Notes under the pieces: model-generated | What the model saw: only the letters and a program-made list of their open reading frames with translations | The model's database searches: none | What the model was told of the DNA's origin: nothing | Origin: Sandaracinus sp964481145 | Lineage (GTDB): Bacteria > Myxococcota_A > Polyangia > Polyangiales > Sandaracinaceae | Direction of reading: 5' to 3' | Assembly: GCA_964481145.1 (NCBI GenBank) | Contig: CAYZTA010000017.1 | Location: forward strand, 1-64,000 | Length of the DNA: 64,000 nucleotides | Position numbers and translations under genes: made by a program | Shown here: one piece after another, positions 7,710-17,486 of the stretch | How positions within the stretch are numbered: position 1 is the first letter of the stretch | Layout of the letters: every line of letters starts with the position of its first letter

Positions 7710-9269
7710 CTACTCGTACCTCACCCCATCCGCTGGAAGCAGACGCGCGGCCCACCAGCTCGGCGCGATCGTCGCCACGAGACAAATCGCGAGCGCGATG
7801 GCCGCCGTCCACGCGAACTCAGCCATGCTCGTCCGAATCGGAACGTGATCAATCAGGTACACGTGCGGATCGAGCGGGAACTGATAGGCCTCGAGCCACA
7901 GACAGAACCCTCCCCCCACGGCCAGCCCGAGCGCCGTGCCGACGAGGCCGATCAAGAGCCCTTGCAGCAAAAACACAAACAAGACATGCGAATCATGAGC
8001 GCCCATCGCTTTCAAAATCGCAATCTCTCGCTTCTTCTCGAGCACGATCATGATCAACGTCGCGATGACGTTGAACGCAGCGACGAAAATGATGGTCGCG
8101 ATCACAAGGCTGAGCATCGCCTTCTGAATCTCGAGCGCCGTGAACAAGTTATGATTGAGCTCCTGCCAATCGAGCGTGTGATAGGGGCCCCCACCGAGCG
8201 TTCGCTCGAGCCTGCGTGAGACCATCGGCGCTGCGCCGATATCAGAGAGGCGCAGCTCCACCCCCGTCACGCTGTCGCCATGATCGAAAAATGCTTGCGC
8301 CTCGTAGAGGTCCGTATAAACGAGCCGCGTGTTGTACTCCTGAAAACCCGCCTCGAAGATCCCGATCACGCGGAACTCGCGTGATCGCGGAGTGCGCGCT
8401 TCAGCATGAAACATCGACGTGTCGAGCCCGGAAAGCGGACTGATGACGCTGACGCGATCTCCTACTTCGAGCCCGAGTGTACTCGCCAACGTCCGGCCCA
8501 CCACGATGCCTGGCAATTCGAAGGTCGGCGTCGCGCCCGCATCGCCCTCGGCAAAGAGCGTGTCCGTCACAGGCCCTTCCCGTCCCCCCTCGTCGCCTCG
8601 CTCTCCCAACGCCCTCTCGGCCTCTTCAGGGGTTGGCACTCGAACCGAAGGCAGTTCATCTGCTTCGGCTTCCGCATCCGCTTCGGCTTCCGCATCCGCT
8701 TCGGCTTCCGCATCCGCTTCGGCTTCCGCATCCGCTTCGGCTTCCGTGCTCTCTCCCTCTCCCAAACGCCGCAAGAACTCGTCCAAATCGAGCCCCGCAG
8801 CGCGCTCTGCCACTCCTTCATCCGGTCGCCTTGGCGGATGCGCGCCATGGACACGCAATCCATCTAGGCTTCCGGCGACCAATTGGCTCGGCAGGTCCAA
8901 CACCGTCGGCATCGCCACCGGATCAACCCCTTTGACGAGCACCCCTGAAATCCGATCGCCCTTGGCCAGCATCATTTCGTTGATCACGAACGGAGCCGCG
9001 CCTTCAACCTCGGGCATCTCGAGCGCCCGGGCCATCACGTCCTCATATTCCTCGAAATCGAGGCCGTATTTCATCACGAGGACGTGCGCATTGACCCCGA
9101 GCACCTTGTCGCGGAACTCGACCTGGAAGCCGCTCGTGATCGACATCACCGCGAGAAGTGACGCCACACCGAGCATGACGCCAAACACCGCGATGAACGT
9201 AATGACCGAAACCGTCTTCGTCTTTTTCGACCGCAGGTAGCGGAGACCAATCTGAAAAGCGTAGTTCAT
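7710..9269 (-). CDS. LolC/LolE-type ABC permease with acidic repeat insertion
   Basis: A 519-residue FtsX-family permease. It opens with the LolC/E hallmark FQIGLRYLRSKKTKTVSVIT, then helix 1; the last 170 residues hold three more helices (ALEIQKAMLSLVIATIIFVA; VLFVFLLQGLLIGLVGTALG; the C-terminal helix). LolC/E with LolD extract lipoproteins from the inner membrane. Usual length is about 410; the excess is a roughly 110-residue acidic insertion in the periplasmic domain with AEAD-type repeats and Glu/Asp-rich flanks. The start is the ATG at 9269 (MNYAFQIG). No LolD ATPase gene is adjacent, so the partner must be elsewhere. The gene is divergent from the lipoprotein at 9359. Confidence 0.85.
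   Translation of the reverse strand: MNYAFQIGLRYLRSKKTKTVSVITFIAVFGVMLGVASLLAVMSITSGFQVEFRDKVLGVNAHVLVMKYGLDFEEYEDVMARALEMPEVEGAAPFVINEMMLAKGDRISGVLVKGVDPVAMPTVLDLPSQLVAGSLDGLRVHGAHPPRRPDEGVAERAAGLDLDEFLRRLGEGESTEAEADAEAEADAEAEADAEAEADAEAEADELPSVRVPTPEEAERALGERGDEGGREGPVTDTLFAEGDAGATPTFELPGIVVGRTLASTLGLEVGDRVSVISPLSGLDTSMFHAEARTPRSREFRVIGIFEAGFQEYNTRLVYTDLYEAQAFFDHGDSVTGVELRLSDIGAAPMVSRRLERTLGGGPYHTLDWQELNHNLFTALEIQKAMLSLVIATIIFVAAFNVIATLIMIVLEKKREIAILKAMGAHDSHVLFVFLLQGLLIGLVGTALGLAVGGGFCLWLEAYQFPLDPHVYLIDHVPIRTSMAEFAWTAAIALAICLVATIAPSWWAARLLPADGVRYE
8662..8746. repeat. 18-bp tandem repeat, 4.7 copies, coding
   Basis: The unit GCTTCGGCTTCCGCATCC is repeated without visible change from 8662 to 8733 and again for 13 bases. 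It encodes six-residue AEADAE-type blocks on the minus strand inside the LolC/E-like gene. Because the unit is a multiple of 3, copy-number change would keep the frame. Confidence 0.95.
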
Positions 9270-9358
9270 GCGCTCCGGGTCGTTCGCGCGACCTTTAACA
9301 CGCGAAAGCACCGAGAGCCATGTCGACGAGGGCTGGTCGAAGAGGACCAAGAACTTAT

Positions 9359-11026
9359 ATGATTGCTGTACTTATGTTGCTTGGCTCGAGACGAAGTATC
9401 GCGGCGCTGTTGGCCGCCGTGTGGCTGAGTGCGTGTGACGGGCACCATCCACCAGGATTCGATGGCGGTCCCACGGTGGACGCATCGACGGCCCTCGGTG
9501 AGCTCTCGATCACCAGCGAACGCTCCCTCCTGCTCGCTCCCCAACAGCTCGCGTCATTCACCGTACGCTGGACGAATTCCTCGGGGATGCTCGTTCCCAT
9601 GCGCGACGTCAACTTCGCACTCGAAGGAATGCCTCGAGATTCGTCGCTCCTCTCGCTCGCTTCCCACACGAACGCCAACGGCGAAGCGTCCGGCACAATC
9701 ATCGCGGGCAGCCTCCCCGCCACATTCCGGATTCGGATCACGGCCCCCGACGCAGTCCCGGCCTACATCGACGTGGCCGTGGGCGCAGAAGGGTTTGGGG
9801 GGCTCTCGATTCAGCTCGAAGAAGACCTCATTCGTCCGAGCACTCGACGTCTCGTTCTCCTTCATCAAGGGGCAGAACTGCCATGCAGTGATGCACTCAC
9901 TCGAACGGAGGCGGATCGCATCCGGACCACCGAGGAAAATCTCGTGGCCGACTTCACGGCGTTGCCCGCGGGCCAACTCTTCACGATCGTGGCTCGGGCC
10001 GAAAACGACCGCGGCACCGTTGTCTCCGAGGGCTGCATCGAAGAAGTGCGCGTCCGAGCGGATCGCACCCTTCAAGAAACGATCGTTCTCGTCCCACGCC
10101 CTCTCGAGGTGGAGGGTGAGTACTCGACGTCCATGGAATTCACAGCCGACTCGTCCCCCGAGCCTCTCCTCGCATCTGTCGCGGATGCCGTCGACATGTC
10201 GATCTCGGCGATCGGGGGCGATGCCGAATTGATGCTCGATGGGCTCGATACCGAGCTCCGCGCCCGTCACGCCACGGAGCTTGCCGATATGCTCATGGCC
10301 GAACGCAACGAGCTGCGCTCTTCGCTTTCGACGCACCTCGATGGCCTCGGTCGAACGCCCTCCGTTGCGGTGCACGCGTTGATCGACGACGTGGCGCAGC
10401 GCACGAGCTCGATTCGTATCAACGGCACTCTCGCCATCGCGCGGGCAGCCCCCACGGGATCGCTCGCGTCATTCACCCGTGGACCCATCCACGTGGGTCC
10501 TCCAGCGGAGCCGATCGTCATCGATCTCACCGAACATGGCGTCGGCGCACGCACCTCCGTCTCGATGAGCTTTCATCCGAGCGAAGATCGGCTGGCGATC
10601 GATGAGCTCACTCTTCTCGTGCCTCTCGGACATTTCGCCGCGCGCATCATGGACGAGAAGGTCCGAGCCCAAGGCGGAACGAGCGCCGTGGACCTCGTGC
10701 AGGGCGAGAGCGGTTGTGATCAGTTCGCGCTTTGGCTCGAAGGACGCCCGGACATCACGGCCGAGTGCGACGCCGCATGCGTGCTTTCCAGTTGCACGCA
10801 TGCGATCGAATCCGTCCTCTCGATCTCGAGAGTGGCGTTCGGCTCACTCGACGATGCTCGCATCCGAATCCTCCTCTCTGGCGATATCCAATGTCGAGAC
10901 TCCGACGGAAACCTGGAAGTGGATGCATTGCCTCAAATGAGTCTCTCGGGATCATGGAGCAATCCGAGCGGAAGCTCGAGCGCACAGGTGGAAGTGTCGT
11001 TCGCAGGTCGTCGCGAAGCGCTTTGA
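9359..11026 (+). CDS. large lipoprotein with bacterial Ig-like domain
   Basis: A 555-residue protein. From ATG 9359 the signal is MIAVLMLLGSRRSIAALLAA with lipobox LSAC; a start 39 bases upstream would lengthen the signal without need. Residues about 40-150 look like an invasin/Big-1-type Ig-like repeat (LASFTVRWTNSSG, HTNANGEASGTIIAGS, ATFRIRITAPDA). The remainder has no clear family; paired Cys residues (DQFALW to ECDAACVLSSC) suggest a disulfide-bonded exported domain. It is divergent from the LolC/E gene and followed 6 bases later by the coiled-coil gene. Surface or periplasmic location is inferred. Confidence 0.7.
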   Translation: MIAVLMLLGSRRSIAALLAAVWLSACDGHHPPGFDGGPTVDASTALGELSITSERSLLLAPQQLASFTVRWTNSSGMLVPMRDVNFALEGMPRDSSLLSLASHTNANGEASGTIIAGSLPATFRIRITAPDAVPAYIDVAVGAEGFGGLSIQLEEDLIRPSTRRLVLLHQGAELPCSDALTRTEADRIRTTEENLVADFTALPAGQLFTIVARAENDRGTVVSEGCIEEVRVRADRTLQETIVLVPRPLEVEGEYSTSMEFTADSSPEPLLASVADAVDMSISAIGGDAELMLDGLDTELRARHATELADMLMAERNELRSSLSTHLDGLGRTPSVAVHALIDDVAQRTSSIRINGTLAIARAAPTGSLASFTRGPIHVGPPAEPIVIDLTEHGVGARTSVSMSFHPSEDRLAIDELTLLVPLGHFAARIMDEKVRAQGGTSAVDLVQGESGCDQFALWLEGRPDITAECDAACVLSSCTHAIESVLSISRVAFGSLDDARIRILLSGDIQCRDSDGNLEVDALPQMSLSGSWSNPSGSSSAQVEVSFAGRREAL

Positions 11027-11031
11027 GACCC

Positions 11032-11505
11032 ATGTCTCGCAAGCCCTATCCGCTCGAGCTCGCACATACCCTCCGAGAGGAAGAGGAAACATCACGCGCA
11101 AACGCACTCGCGAATGCACGCCATCGCCTCGAACTCGCCGTGCATGAACGCCGCACAATCGAGTCGGCGCTCACCACTCACCGCAAAGAAACGGCACGAG
11201 TGGGTGCCGAAGAGCATCTCCGAGATCGCCAAGGTCGAAGTGTCGAAGAGATGCTTCGAGCGCAATCGTTTCTCGCTCGACGACGCCGAAACGAACTCGA
11301 GCTCACCCGAAGGCTCGAGCGCGCGCGCGCACAAGAACGCGAGGCACGCACCCTCGAATCGGAGGCGCTCGCCGCGTTTACGCTCGCCGCAGCCGAGAAA
11401 AAAGCCGTCGAGCGGCATCGTTCCTCGTGGTTTGCGGCGCAAGAAAAGAACCGGGAGAAGAAAGAGGAAGAAGAAAACGAAGAGCACCGCCGGTCACGCA
11501 AATGA
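11032..11505 (+). CDS. FliJ/YscO-like coiled-coil protein
   Basis: A 157-residue, almost wholly charged helical protein. It begins SRKPYPLELAHTLREEEE, similar to the opening of FliJ/YscO (SctO) stalk proteins (YPLExLLxxRExxE), and continues as one long heptad-rich coiled coil ending in a Lys/Glu tail. In that family the coiled coil links the export ATPase to the export gate of flagella or type III secretion. No other secretion gene lies in the window, so the match may be only compositional. It starts 6 bases after the lipoprotein stop. A generic coiled-coil protein is the main alternative. Confidence 0.45.
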   Translation: MSRKPYPLELAHTLREEEETSRANALANARHRLELAVHERRTIESALTTHRKETARVGAEEHLRDRQGRSVEEMLRAQSFLARRRRNELELTRRLERARAQEREARTLESEALAAFTLAAAEKKAVERHRSSWFAAQEKNREKKEEEENEEHRRSRK

Positions 11506-11616
11506 CAGACGCCGCGTTCGACTTCGATTACGAGCATGATCGCACGATCCGTTTTTACGGTGCCGTTTCTGCAAATAGGACGTCACGCTGGTACCACCGT
11601 GCGCTATTGGTGGTGG

Positions 11617-13836
11617 ATGGAACGAGAGAACTTCGAAGACCTCGGCGACCAGCTGACGAGACTGCTCACTTCGGTCGATCGCCCTGGCGATTTCTACGCA
11701 TCAGGAGCGCGAACATGTCCGATGCCAGGCATCGAGATCGATGACGTGGGTGCGCTCGCGTTTCCACTGCTCCCTTATCAAGCTCAACAACTCGTCTCCA
11801 TCTCCGAAGCCGCACCATACGGTCGCGGGCCGGATACACTGGTCGATCCGACCGTTCGGCGCGCCGGACAGATCAATCCCGATCGAATTCGATTCACCGA
11901 CGCCGTGTGGGCTCATTCGCTCTCGGAGGTGGTCCGCGATGTGGCCCGGCAGCTTGGTGTCAGCGCCGATGTACGAGCTGAGTTTTACAAACTGCTCGTG
12001 TACGAGAGTGGTGATTTCTTCGCGCCCCATCGCGACACCGAGAAGGTCGATGGCATGTTCGCGACGTTGGTCGTGTGTCTTCCGTCTCGGCATCGAGGCG
12101 GAGAGCTCATCGTGCGGCACGGCGAACGCGAGGTGACACTCGATGTGGGGCGCACGGAGGTCACGGGAATCAACTACGCTGCGTTTTACGCCGATTGTGT
12201 ACACGAGATCCGCCCGATCACCGATGGCTATCGCGTATGCCTCGTGTACAACCTCATCAGCCAAGGCGCGAATCTATCTGCCCCCGAACACAAAGGCCCC
12301 ATCGCAGAGATCAGCCGCGCACTCAGCGCGTGGGCTGCGACTGACGAACTTCCAACGAAGCTGATCCACATTCTCGAACACCACTATACGCCGGCTGGAC
12401 TGTCGTTCCGAGGGTTGAAGAACGGCGATGCCGCCGCAGCTCAGGTGCTCATACGAGCAGCCGCAAACACCGAATGCGACATCCACCTCGCGATGATCTC
12501 GATCCGTGAGTCTGGCAGCGCTGAGTGGCTCCCACCCGATTGGTCTCACCGAGATGAATCGGATCATTCTTCCGACGAGGATTTCGAAGTCATCGAGGTG
12601 ATTGATCACGAACAGGTGATCGAGCACTGGCTCCTTCCAGACGATCAAAAAGCAGACTGGGGGTCGATGCCGTTCAATGAAGACGAGATGTTCCCCCGAG
12701 ATGCGCTCGATGAGCTCGTACCAGACGAACAATATTTCAGGGAGGCTACCGGAAACGAAGGAGGGTCATTCGAGCGGACGTATCGCCGAGCGGCGATCGT
12801 GCTCTGGCCGAAGAATCGACGTCTCATGATCGCCGCGCAGACAGGCGCGGAGTTCGCCGTGCCGATGCTCAAACAACTCCCCGAGGAGGACGCTCGAACA
12901 CTCGCCGGACACCTCCTTGCTTCATGGTGTGGACATGACGGAAGAACGCGGGCCGAGCTGCTCGAAGCCCTCACCTCACTCAGCGCGCCAGAGCTCGTGG
13001 TGCGCATGTTCGAACGGGTCATCACACCTGATTATGACGGCGCCGAAAATGCTGCAATTGCGGGGTGTTGGAGGCAGTTCGAGCGAACGATTCTAACGCC
13101 GCACATCGGGCTCCTCCTCACGCGTCATTTCGATCGATTCGCCGAAGCGTGTACCGAGCTCCTCGCGCGACTTCTCGAGGATGGAGCGAACGACGTGTCG
13201 TCTCGACAAATCGTTGATGCGGCGATCGCCAGCATGCCTGTCGACAGTGCGGAACCAAGCTGGCAGATGGCGAAGATTGATCGAGCGATCGGAACCATGC
13301 TGCTCACAACGATCGCTCGTCTCGGTGACGCGACCTTGGTGGAACGGGCGGCGGCACACATGCTCGAACATCCCAAACGTTATCCGATGGAACGAGTGCT
13401 CATTCCGGTGGCGATCGATCTGAAAACGAGATTCGATGCGCCCGCGCTCGAGGGGGCGCGATGCCTTCATGATGCGGTGCTCGCCTATCTCCGCGCGCGA
13501 ATCGCATTGCCGCTCGAGCCACCAAAAGATCTCGCACGCGAAGGTGCTCCTCGCTGCAAGTGCGCCGATTGCACATCGTTCGCCGCGTTTCTGACGAGTC
13601 CGACCGAAGCGACCTGGACGCTCAAAGCGAACCAGCAACACCGCGAACATGTAGAGCGCAGCGCGGCCAATACCGACGTCGATTTCAAGACCCTGCGCCA
13701 AGGAAGCCCGCACTCACTGATCGCGAGGAAAAACCAGCACACATATGAGCGGAGAGCTGCCCAGCGCGCCGCCGATCTCGACCACCTCGCCCAATTGCAG
13801 GGGACAGGATCCGTTGTCGATCCAGAGAACATGTGA
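11617..13836 (+). CDS. large 2OG-Fe(II) dioxygenase family protein
   Basis: A 739-residue protein from ATG 11617 (preceded by GGTGG); an ATG at 11536 is the alternative. Residues about 110-230 form a prolyl-hydroxylase-like double-stranded beta-helix. The iron ligands are visible in FFAPHRDTEK (HxD) and DCVHEIRP (distal His), with GYRVCLVYN supplying the 2-oxoglutarate Arg. The long C-terminal half is mostly helical and ends with CKCADCTSFAAFLTSP and GSPHSLIARKNQ. To my recollection a similar Cys motif and 'GSPxxLxxxK' end occurs in fungal members. The substrate is unknown. It is followed by 180 bases without a gene. Confidence 0.8.
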   Translation: MERENFEDLGDQLTRLLTSVDRPGDFYASGARTCPMPGIEIDDVGALAFPLLPYQAQQLVSISEAAPYGRGPDTLVDPTVRRAGQINPDRIRFTDAVWAHSLSEVVRDVARQLGVSADVRAEFYKLLVYESGDFFAPHRDTEKVDGMFATLVVCLPSRHRGGELIVRHGEREVTLDVGRTEVTGINYAAFYADCVHEIRPITDGYRVCLVYNLISQGANLSAPEHKGPIAEISRALSAWAATDELPTKLIHILEHHYTPAGLSFRGLKNGDAAAAQVLIRAAANTECDIHLAMISIRESGSAEWLPPDWSHRDESDHSSDEDFEVIEVIDHEQVIEHWLLPDDQKADWGSMPFNEDEMFPRDALDELVPDEQYFREATGNEGGSFERTYRRAAIVLWPKNRRLMIAAQTGAEFAVPMLKQLPEEDARTLAGHLLASWCGHDGRTRAELLEALTSLSAPELVVRMFERVITPDYDGAENAAIAGCWRQFERTILTPHIGLLLTRHFDRFAEACTELLARLLEDGANDVSSRQIVDAAIASMPVDSAEPSWQMAKIDRAIGTMLLTTIARLGDATLVERAAAHMLEHPKRYPMERVLIPVAIDLKTRFDAPALEGARCLHDAVLAYLRARIALPLEPPKDLAREGAPRCKCADCTSFAAFLTSPTEATWTLKANQQHREHVERSAANTDVDFKTLRQGSPHSLIARKNQHTYERRAAQRAADLDHLAQLQGTGSVVDPENM

Positions 13837-14015
13837 CGAAGGCAGGCGGCTTTGGAGGATCTTGCTGCGGATGCACGAGCGCGACGATGCGATCGCCCGG
13901 AGAGCTTTTGCTCGATACTCTTCCGACAGGGCGCGTCTGCGTCTGCGCTTCTCGCGCTCATCCCCGAGCTCCGACGACAATGGCGTGAAAGACATCCCTC
14001 CGATACAGTTCGTTC

Positions 14016-16307
14016 ATGGCTGGGCAAGGCACGCGTCGCAACCTGCTCGGGATACTCGCTGCGCTCTCGATCACTTGCCATTCGCAGGTGAACCCTCCGC
14101 CATCACAAGCGGAGCAAGACGTCGAGCCAGCGCGCACCTTCGATCCGGCAGTCGTGCTCGCTTCCCCCGATTCGCTCTTGGGGCAAGCCCGCGCTCGATT
14201 CGATGCGGGAGATGACGCCGAGGCACAACGCGTGGCGTTGTCCGGAGCTGAGGATCCCGAAGAACGCGGTGAGCTCTTATGGATCGCGGCGCGCGCAGCC
14301 GAACGACAACGAAACCTCGCACGCGCGATCCAGCTTTTCACAGAAATACCCGACACACATGGGCTCTTTCGATGGGCGCGATTGTCGGCCGCGCGGCTCT
14401 CGCTCGACACCGATACGCACCTTGCGCTCGAGTATCTCACGCCACTCGTGGCCTCGACGTGGACAGGTCAATCCGACGCGCGCACCCTTCGCGCCCTCGC
14501 ACTCGCCCGCGCTGGACTTCCTTCGCATGAAGAAGCTCTGCGCGAGGCGCTCGAAGCCGCGAGCGGTGGAGCACGCACGGAGCTCGAACGTGCGCTCGCT
14601 GGACTCCTCGCCACACGAGACGACGAAGACGCCCGCGCCGAAGCGGTGAGCCTCTTTCGTTGGATCGATGCGCGCTCGGTCCGCGATGGGCAAGAGGCCG
14701 CTCGACGTGCCACAGAAATTCTACGAACGCTCTCCCCTGCACGTCGGCGCGAGCTGGCCGAGCCCTCCGTGGACCAACGAATGGCCCGTGCGGACGCGTT
14801 CGCGGCTGCGATGGACCATCGCAGAGCCGAAGATGCCTATGGCGCCGTTGCATCGAGCGCAGGGGATGACCTCGCGCACTTTTGCCAAGCGCGCCTCGGA
14901 CAGGGCCGATCCATGTACAGGCGCCGTGCGAGGCGTGAGGCCGCCGCGCTCCTCTCACCTTTGGCCGAAAGGTGCCGCGGCCACGACGAAGTTCGCGCGT
15001 GGGCGCGTTTCTATGCGGGGAAATCGTACTCGAGTCAGAACCTCGTCGCTGAGGCGATCGCGCAATACGACGTGCTCGCCGAAGAGCTCCCCCAGCATCG
15101 CCTCGCCGATGACGCTCTCATCCTCGCGGCGCGACTCGCCGAAGGTCGGGGCGATTCCGAGGGCATGCGCACGCGGCTCCTCCGCATCGCCTCGGATTTC
15201 CCCGACGGGGACATGCGCGGGGAAGCGCGGTTCCTTCTCGCCTATCAAGCGCGCCGCCAAGGACACCTCGCCGATGCACTCGCTCATCTCGACGCAGCGC
15301 TCGCAGAAGCGCCAGGAGAGCACGGTGAAGATGAACGAGGGCGTGCCGCCTATTGGCGCGGCCGTGTGCTCGAAGGACTCGACCGCCAAGCCGACGCCAT
15401 CGCGCAATACGCGTCTGTCGCGCGCTCGGCGCCGCTCTCCTATTACGCTCAACAAGCCCTTTCGCGCCTATTCGAAATCGATGAAACCCGAGCGCGCGCC
15501 GCGCTGCTCACGAGACCCGACTCCACCCCGTCTCTCGTGTTCCCGCATCGCGCAGAGCTCGACCACCCTTCCTTCGGTGTGAGCGTCTCGCTGATGAGGG
15601 TGGGTGAGCTCGGCCTCGCTGAACGCGAGCTCACGGCGAGTGGTCTCTTGGCATCCGAGGCTCCTCCCGAAGCGCTGTGGATCGCGGCGGCGCTCTTCGA
15701 TCGCGCTGGCGCTCACACCAAGGCGCTCGAGCTCGCGCGAAGACGGCTGCGAGATGGCGTGCTCAGCTCCATCCCCGAAGGGGACGCGTTCGCGCGCTGG
15801 CGCATCGCATATCCGCGCGCATTTCACCCGCTCATCGAAACCGCGGCGCATACGGAGAATGTCCCAGCATCCTTCGTGCGGGCCATCGCGCGAGAAGAGT
15901 CGAGCTTTCGCGCCGACGCCGTCTCGGTCGCACATGCGTATGGTTTATGCCAAATCATCGCGCCGACCGCCGAACGAATCGCGCGCTCGCGGGAGCTCGA
16001 GAGCAGTCCGCAAGCGCTCCGTCGACCCGAAATCAATGTGCGCATCGGCGCCGCCTATATCGGCGCGCTCCGCCGTCGATTCGACCCTCAACCAGCCCTC
16101 GTACCTGCCGCCTACAACGCCGGAGAAGGCGCCGTGGAACGATGGCTTCGCGATCGAGGTTCACTCCCTCTCGACGAGTTCATCGAAGAAATCCCCTATG
16201 AAGAAACTCGACGCTACTCCCGCCGCGTCCTTCAAACTTGGGGAATCTACGCATGGCTCGACGAGGGCGAACTGCCACGCTGGCCTCGCGAGCTGCCGAG
16301 ACGGTGA
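14016..16307 (+). CDS. soluble lytic murein transglycosylase (Slt-type)
   Basis: A 763-residue exported protein. The N-terminal signal is short (RRNLLGILAALSITC, lipobox-like). A long alpha-helical TPR-like superhelix (residues about 60-600) precedes the catalytic SLT domain. That domain shows FVRAIAREESSFRADAVS (catalytic Glu in REES), AYGLCQIIAPTAERIA (the usual GLMQxMPxTA, here with Cys), and AAYNAGEGAVERWL. It cleaves peptidoglycan to 1,6-anhydromuramic products. The architecture matches E. coli Slt70 (about 620 residues) with a longer superhelix. It ends 2 bases before the convergent dnaJ gene. Confidence 0.92.
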   Translation: MAGQGTRRNLLGILAALSITCHSQVNPPPSQAEQDVEPARTFDPAVVLASPDSLLGQARARFDAGDDAEAQRVALSGAEDPEERGELLWIAARAAERQRNLARAIQLFTEIPDTHGLFRWARLSAARLSLDTDTHLALEYLTPLVASTWTGQSDARTLRALALARAGLPSHEEALREALEAASGGARTELERALAGLLATRDDEDARAEAVSLFRWIDARSVRDGQEAARRATEILRTLSPARRRELAEPSVDQRMARADAFAAAMDHRRAEDAYGAVASSAGDDLAHFCQARLGQGRSMYRRRARREAAALLSPLAERCRGHDEVRAWARFYAGKSYSSQNLVAEAIAQYDVLAEELPQHRLADDALILAARLAEGRGDSEGMRTRLLRIASDFPDGDMRGEARFLLAYQARRQGHLADALAHLDAALAEAPGEHGEDERGRAAYWRGRVLEGLDRQADAIAQYASVARSAPLSYYAQQALSRLFEIDETRARAALLTRPDSTPSLVFPHRAELDHPSFGVSVSLMRVGELGLAERELTASGLLASEAPPEALWIAAALFDRAGAHTKALELARRRLRDGVLSSIPEGDAFARWRIAYPRAFHPLIETAAHTENVPASFVRAIAREESSFRADAVSVAHAYGLCQIIAPTAERIARSRELESSPQALRRPEINVRIGAAYIGALRRRFDPQPALVPAAYNAGEGAVERWLRDRGSLPLDEFIEEIPYEETRRYSRRVLQTWGIYAWLDEGELPRWPRELPRR

Positions 16308-16309
16308 GC

Positions 16310-17371
16310 TCATGAATCCGCGTCGAACGTGGCTTGGAGCTCGAGCAGAAGCTGGCGGGCCTTCGCGCTCAGGTTCTTTGGAACATCCACCTGAAGCACG
16401 CACACCAGATCTCCGCGACCACGTCCATCGAGCCGAGGAACCCCATGACCGCGCAGCCGCACCTGCTCTCCAGGCTGCATCCCTGCGGGCAGCTTCAGCT
16501 CAGTTTGGCCTTCGAGCGTCGGCACCTCGAGCGATGCTCCGAGCGCAGCCTGCGTAAAGCTGACATGCAACTCGTGCATCAGATCGGTGCCATCGCGAAC
16601 GAAACGCGAATCGGGCTCAATCTCGACCGTGACGTAGAGATGACCCGCCGGTCCATTTTTTCGACCCGGCTGCCCTTGCCCAGTCAGCCGCAAACTTTGC
16701 CCTTCGTCGATCCCGCTCGGGATTCCGACCTTCACCTTGCGCTCGACCGGGACCTCACCACGCCCCTGACATTCGCGGCATGCTTTGCTGGCCGTGCGTC
16801 CTGCGCCGCGACACGTCGGGCATGTGCTGCTGAGAAAAAGGCCACCACGTGCATGCGCGACCTGACCTGCGCCTTTGCACGTCGTGCAGACCGACACCTT
16901 GCCACCCTCGGCGCCCGTCGCATCGCAGGCATTGCACGGCGTCGGAAATTGAACCGTGACCTCTTTTTGCGCGCCGAACGCGGCCTCTTTCAACGTAAGC
17001 ACAACCGTGGTTCGGAGGTCTGCGCCCCGCATGGGGCCATCACGCCGCCCCCCCCGACCAAACCCACCGCCGAATCCGAAAAAATCGCCGAAGATTTCTT
17101 GAAAATTCGAGAAGATATCCTCGACGTTGCCAAACCCCGGCTGCTGGGTGAGCCCCGCATGCCCATAACGATCGTAGATCGCTCTCTTCTCGGCATCCTG
17201 GAGCACGGCGTACGCTTCAGAGCACTCTTTGAAGCGCTCTTCTGCCGTCGAATCACCCGGATTGCGATCGGGGTGCAACTCGAGCGCCAGCTTTTTGTAA
17301 GCCTTTTTAATTTCGGCGGAGCTCGCTGTCCGCTCGACCGCAAGGATTTCGTAATAGTCGCGCTTGGACAT
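16310..17371 (-). CDS. dnaJ: chaperone protein DnaJ
   Basis: A 353-residue type I J-protein. The J domain is at the start (KRDYYEILAVERTASSAEIK, with HPD in LELHPDRNPGD). A Gly/Phe-rich stretch follows (FGFGGGFGRGG), then four CxxCxGxG-type zinc motifs (CNACDATG, CTTCKGAG, CPTCRGAG, CRECQGRG) and the C-terminal substrate-binding domains. It stimulates DnaK ATPase during folding and stress. It is slightly short for the family (about 375), mainly in the G/F region and tail. No dnaK or grpE is adjacent; it is divergent from hemW across 115 bases, which should hold both promoters. Confidence 0.95.
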   Translation of the reverse strand: MSKRDYYEILAVERTASSAEIKKAYKKLALELHPDRNPGDSTAEERFKECSEAYAVLQDAEKRAIYDRYGHAGLTQQPGFGNVEDIFSNFQEIFGDFFGFGGGFGRGGRRDGPMRGADLRTTVVLTLKEAAFGAQKEVTVQFPTPCNACDATGAEGGKVSVCTTCKGAGQVAHARGGLFLSSTCPTCRGAGRTASKACRECQGRGEVPVERKVKVGIPSGIDEGQSLRLTGQGQPGRKNGPAGHLYVTVEIEPDSRFVRDGTDLMHELHVSFTQAALGASLEVPTLEGQTELKLPAGMQPGEQVRLRGHGVPRLDGRGRGDLVCVLQVDVPKNLSAKARQLLLELQATFDADS

Positions 17372-17486
17372 GGCGGCGAAACCGGGGTCGACGATAAGGC
17401 GGAAATCCGTCCGGTCAAGGTGCTTCGTTGCATGAACGCGAGACGAGCCTTACAAACGACCCGATTTTTCCGAAAGTGCGTGATCC

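Noticed and set aside
8662..8746. Repeat array considered as a CRISPR
   Set aside because: The units are contiguous 18-mers with no spacers, in frame within a gene; it is a coding tandem repeat.
13837..14015. Gap between the dioxygenase and transglycosylase, with short frames on both strands
   Set aside because: Frames overlap neighbouring genes, lack ribosome sites and show no family; treated as a promoter-bearing gap.
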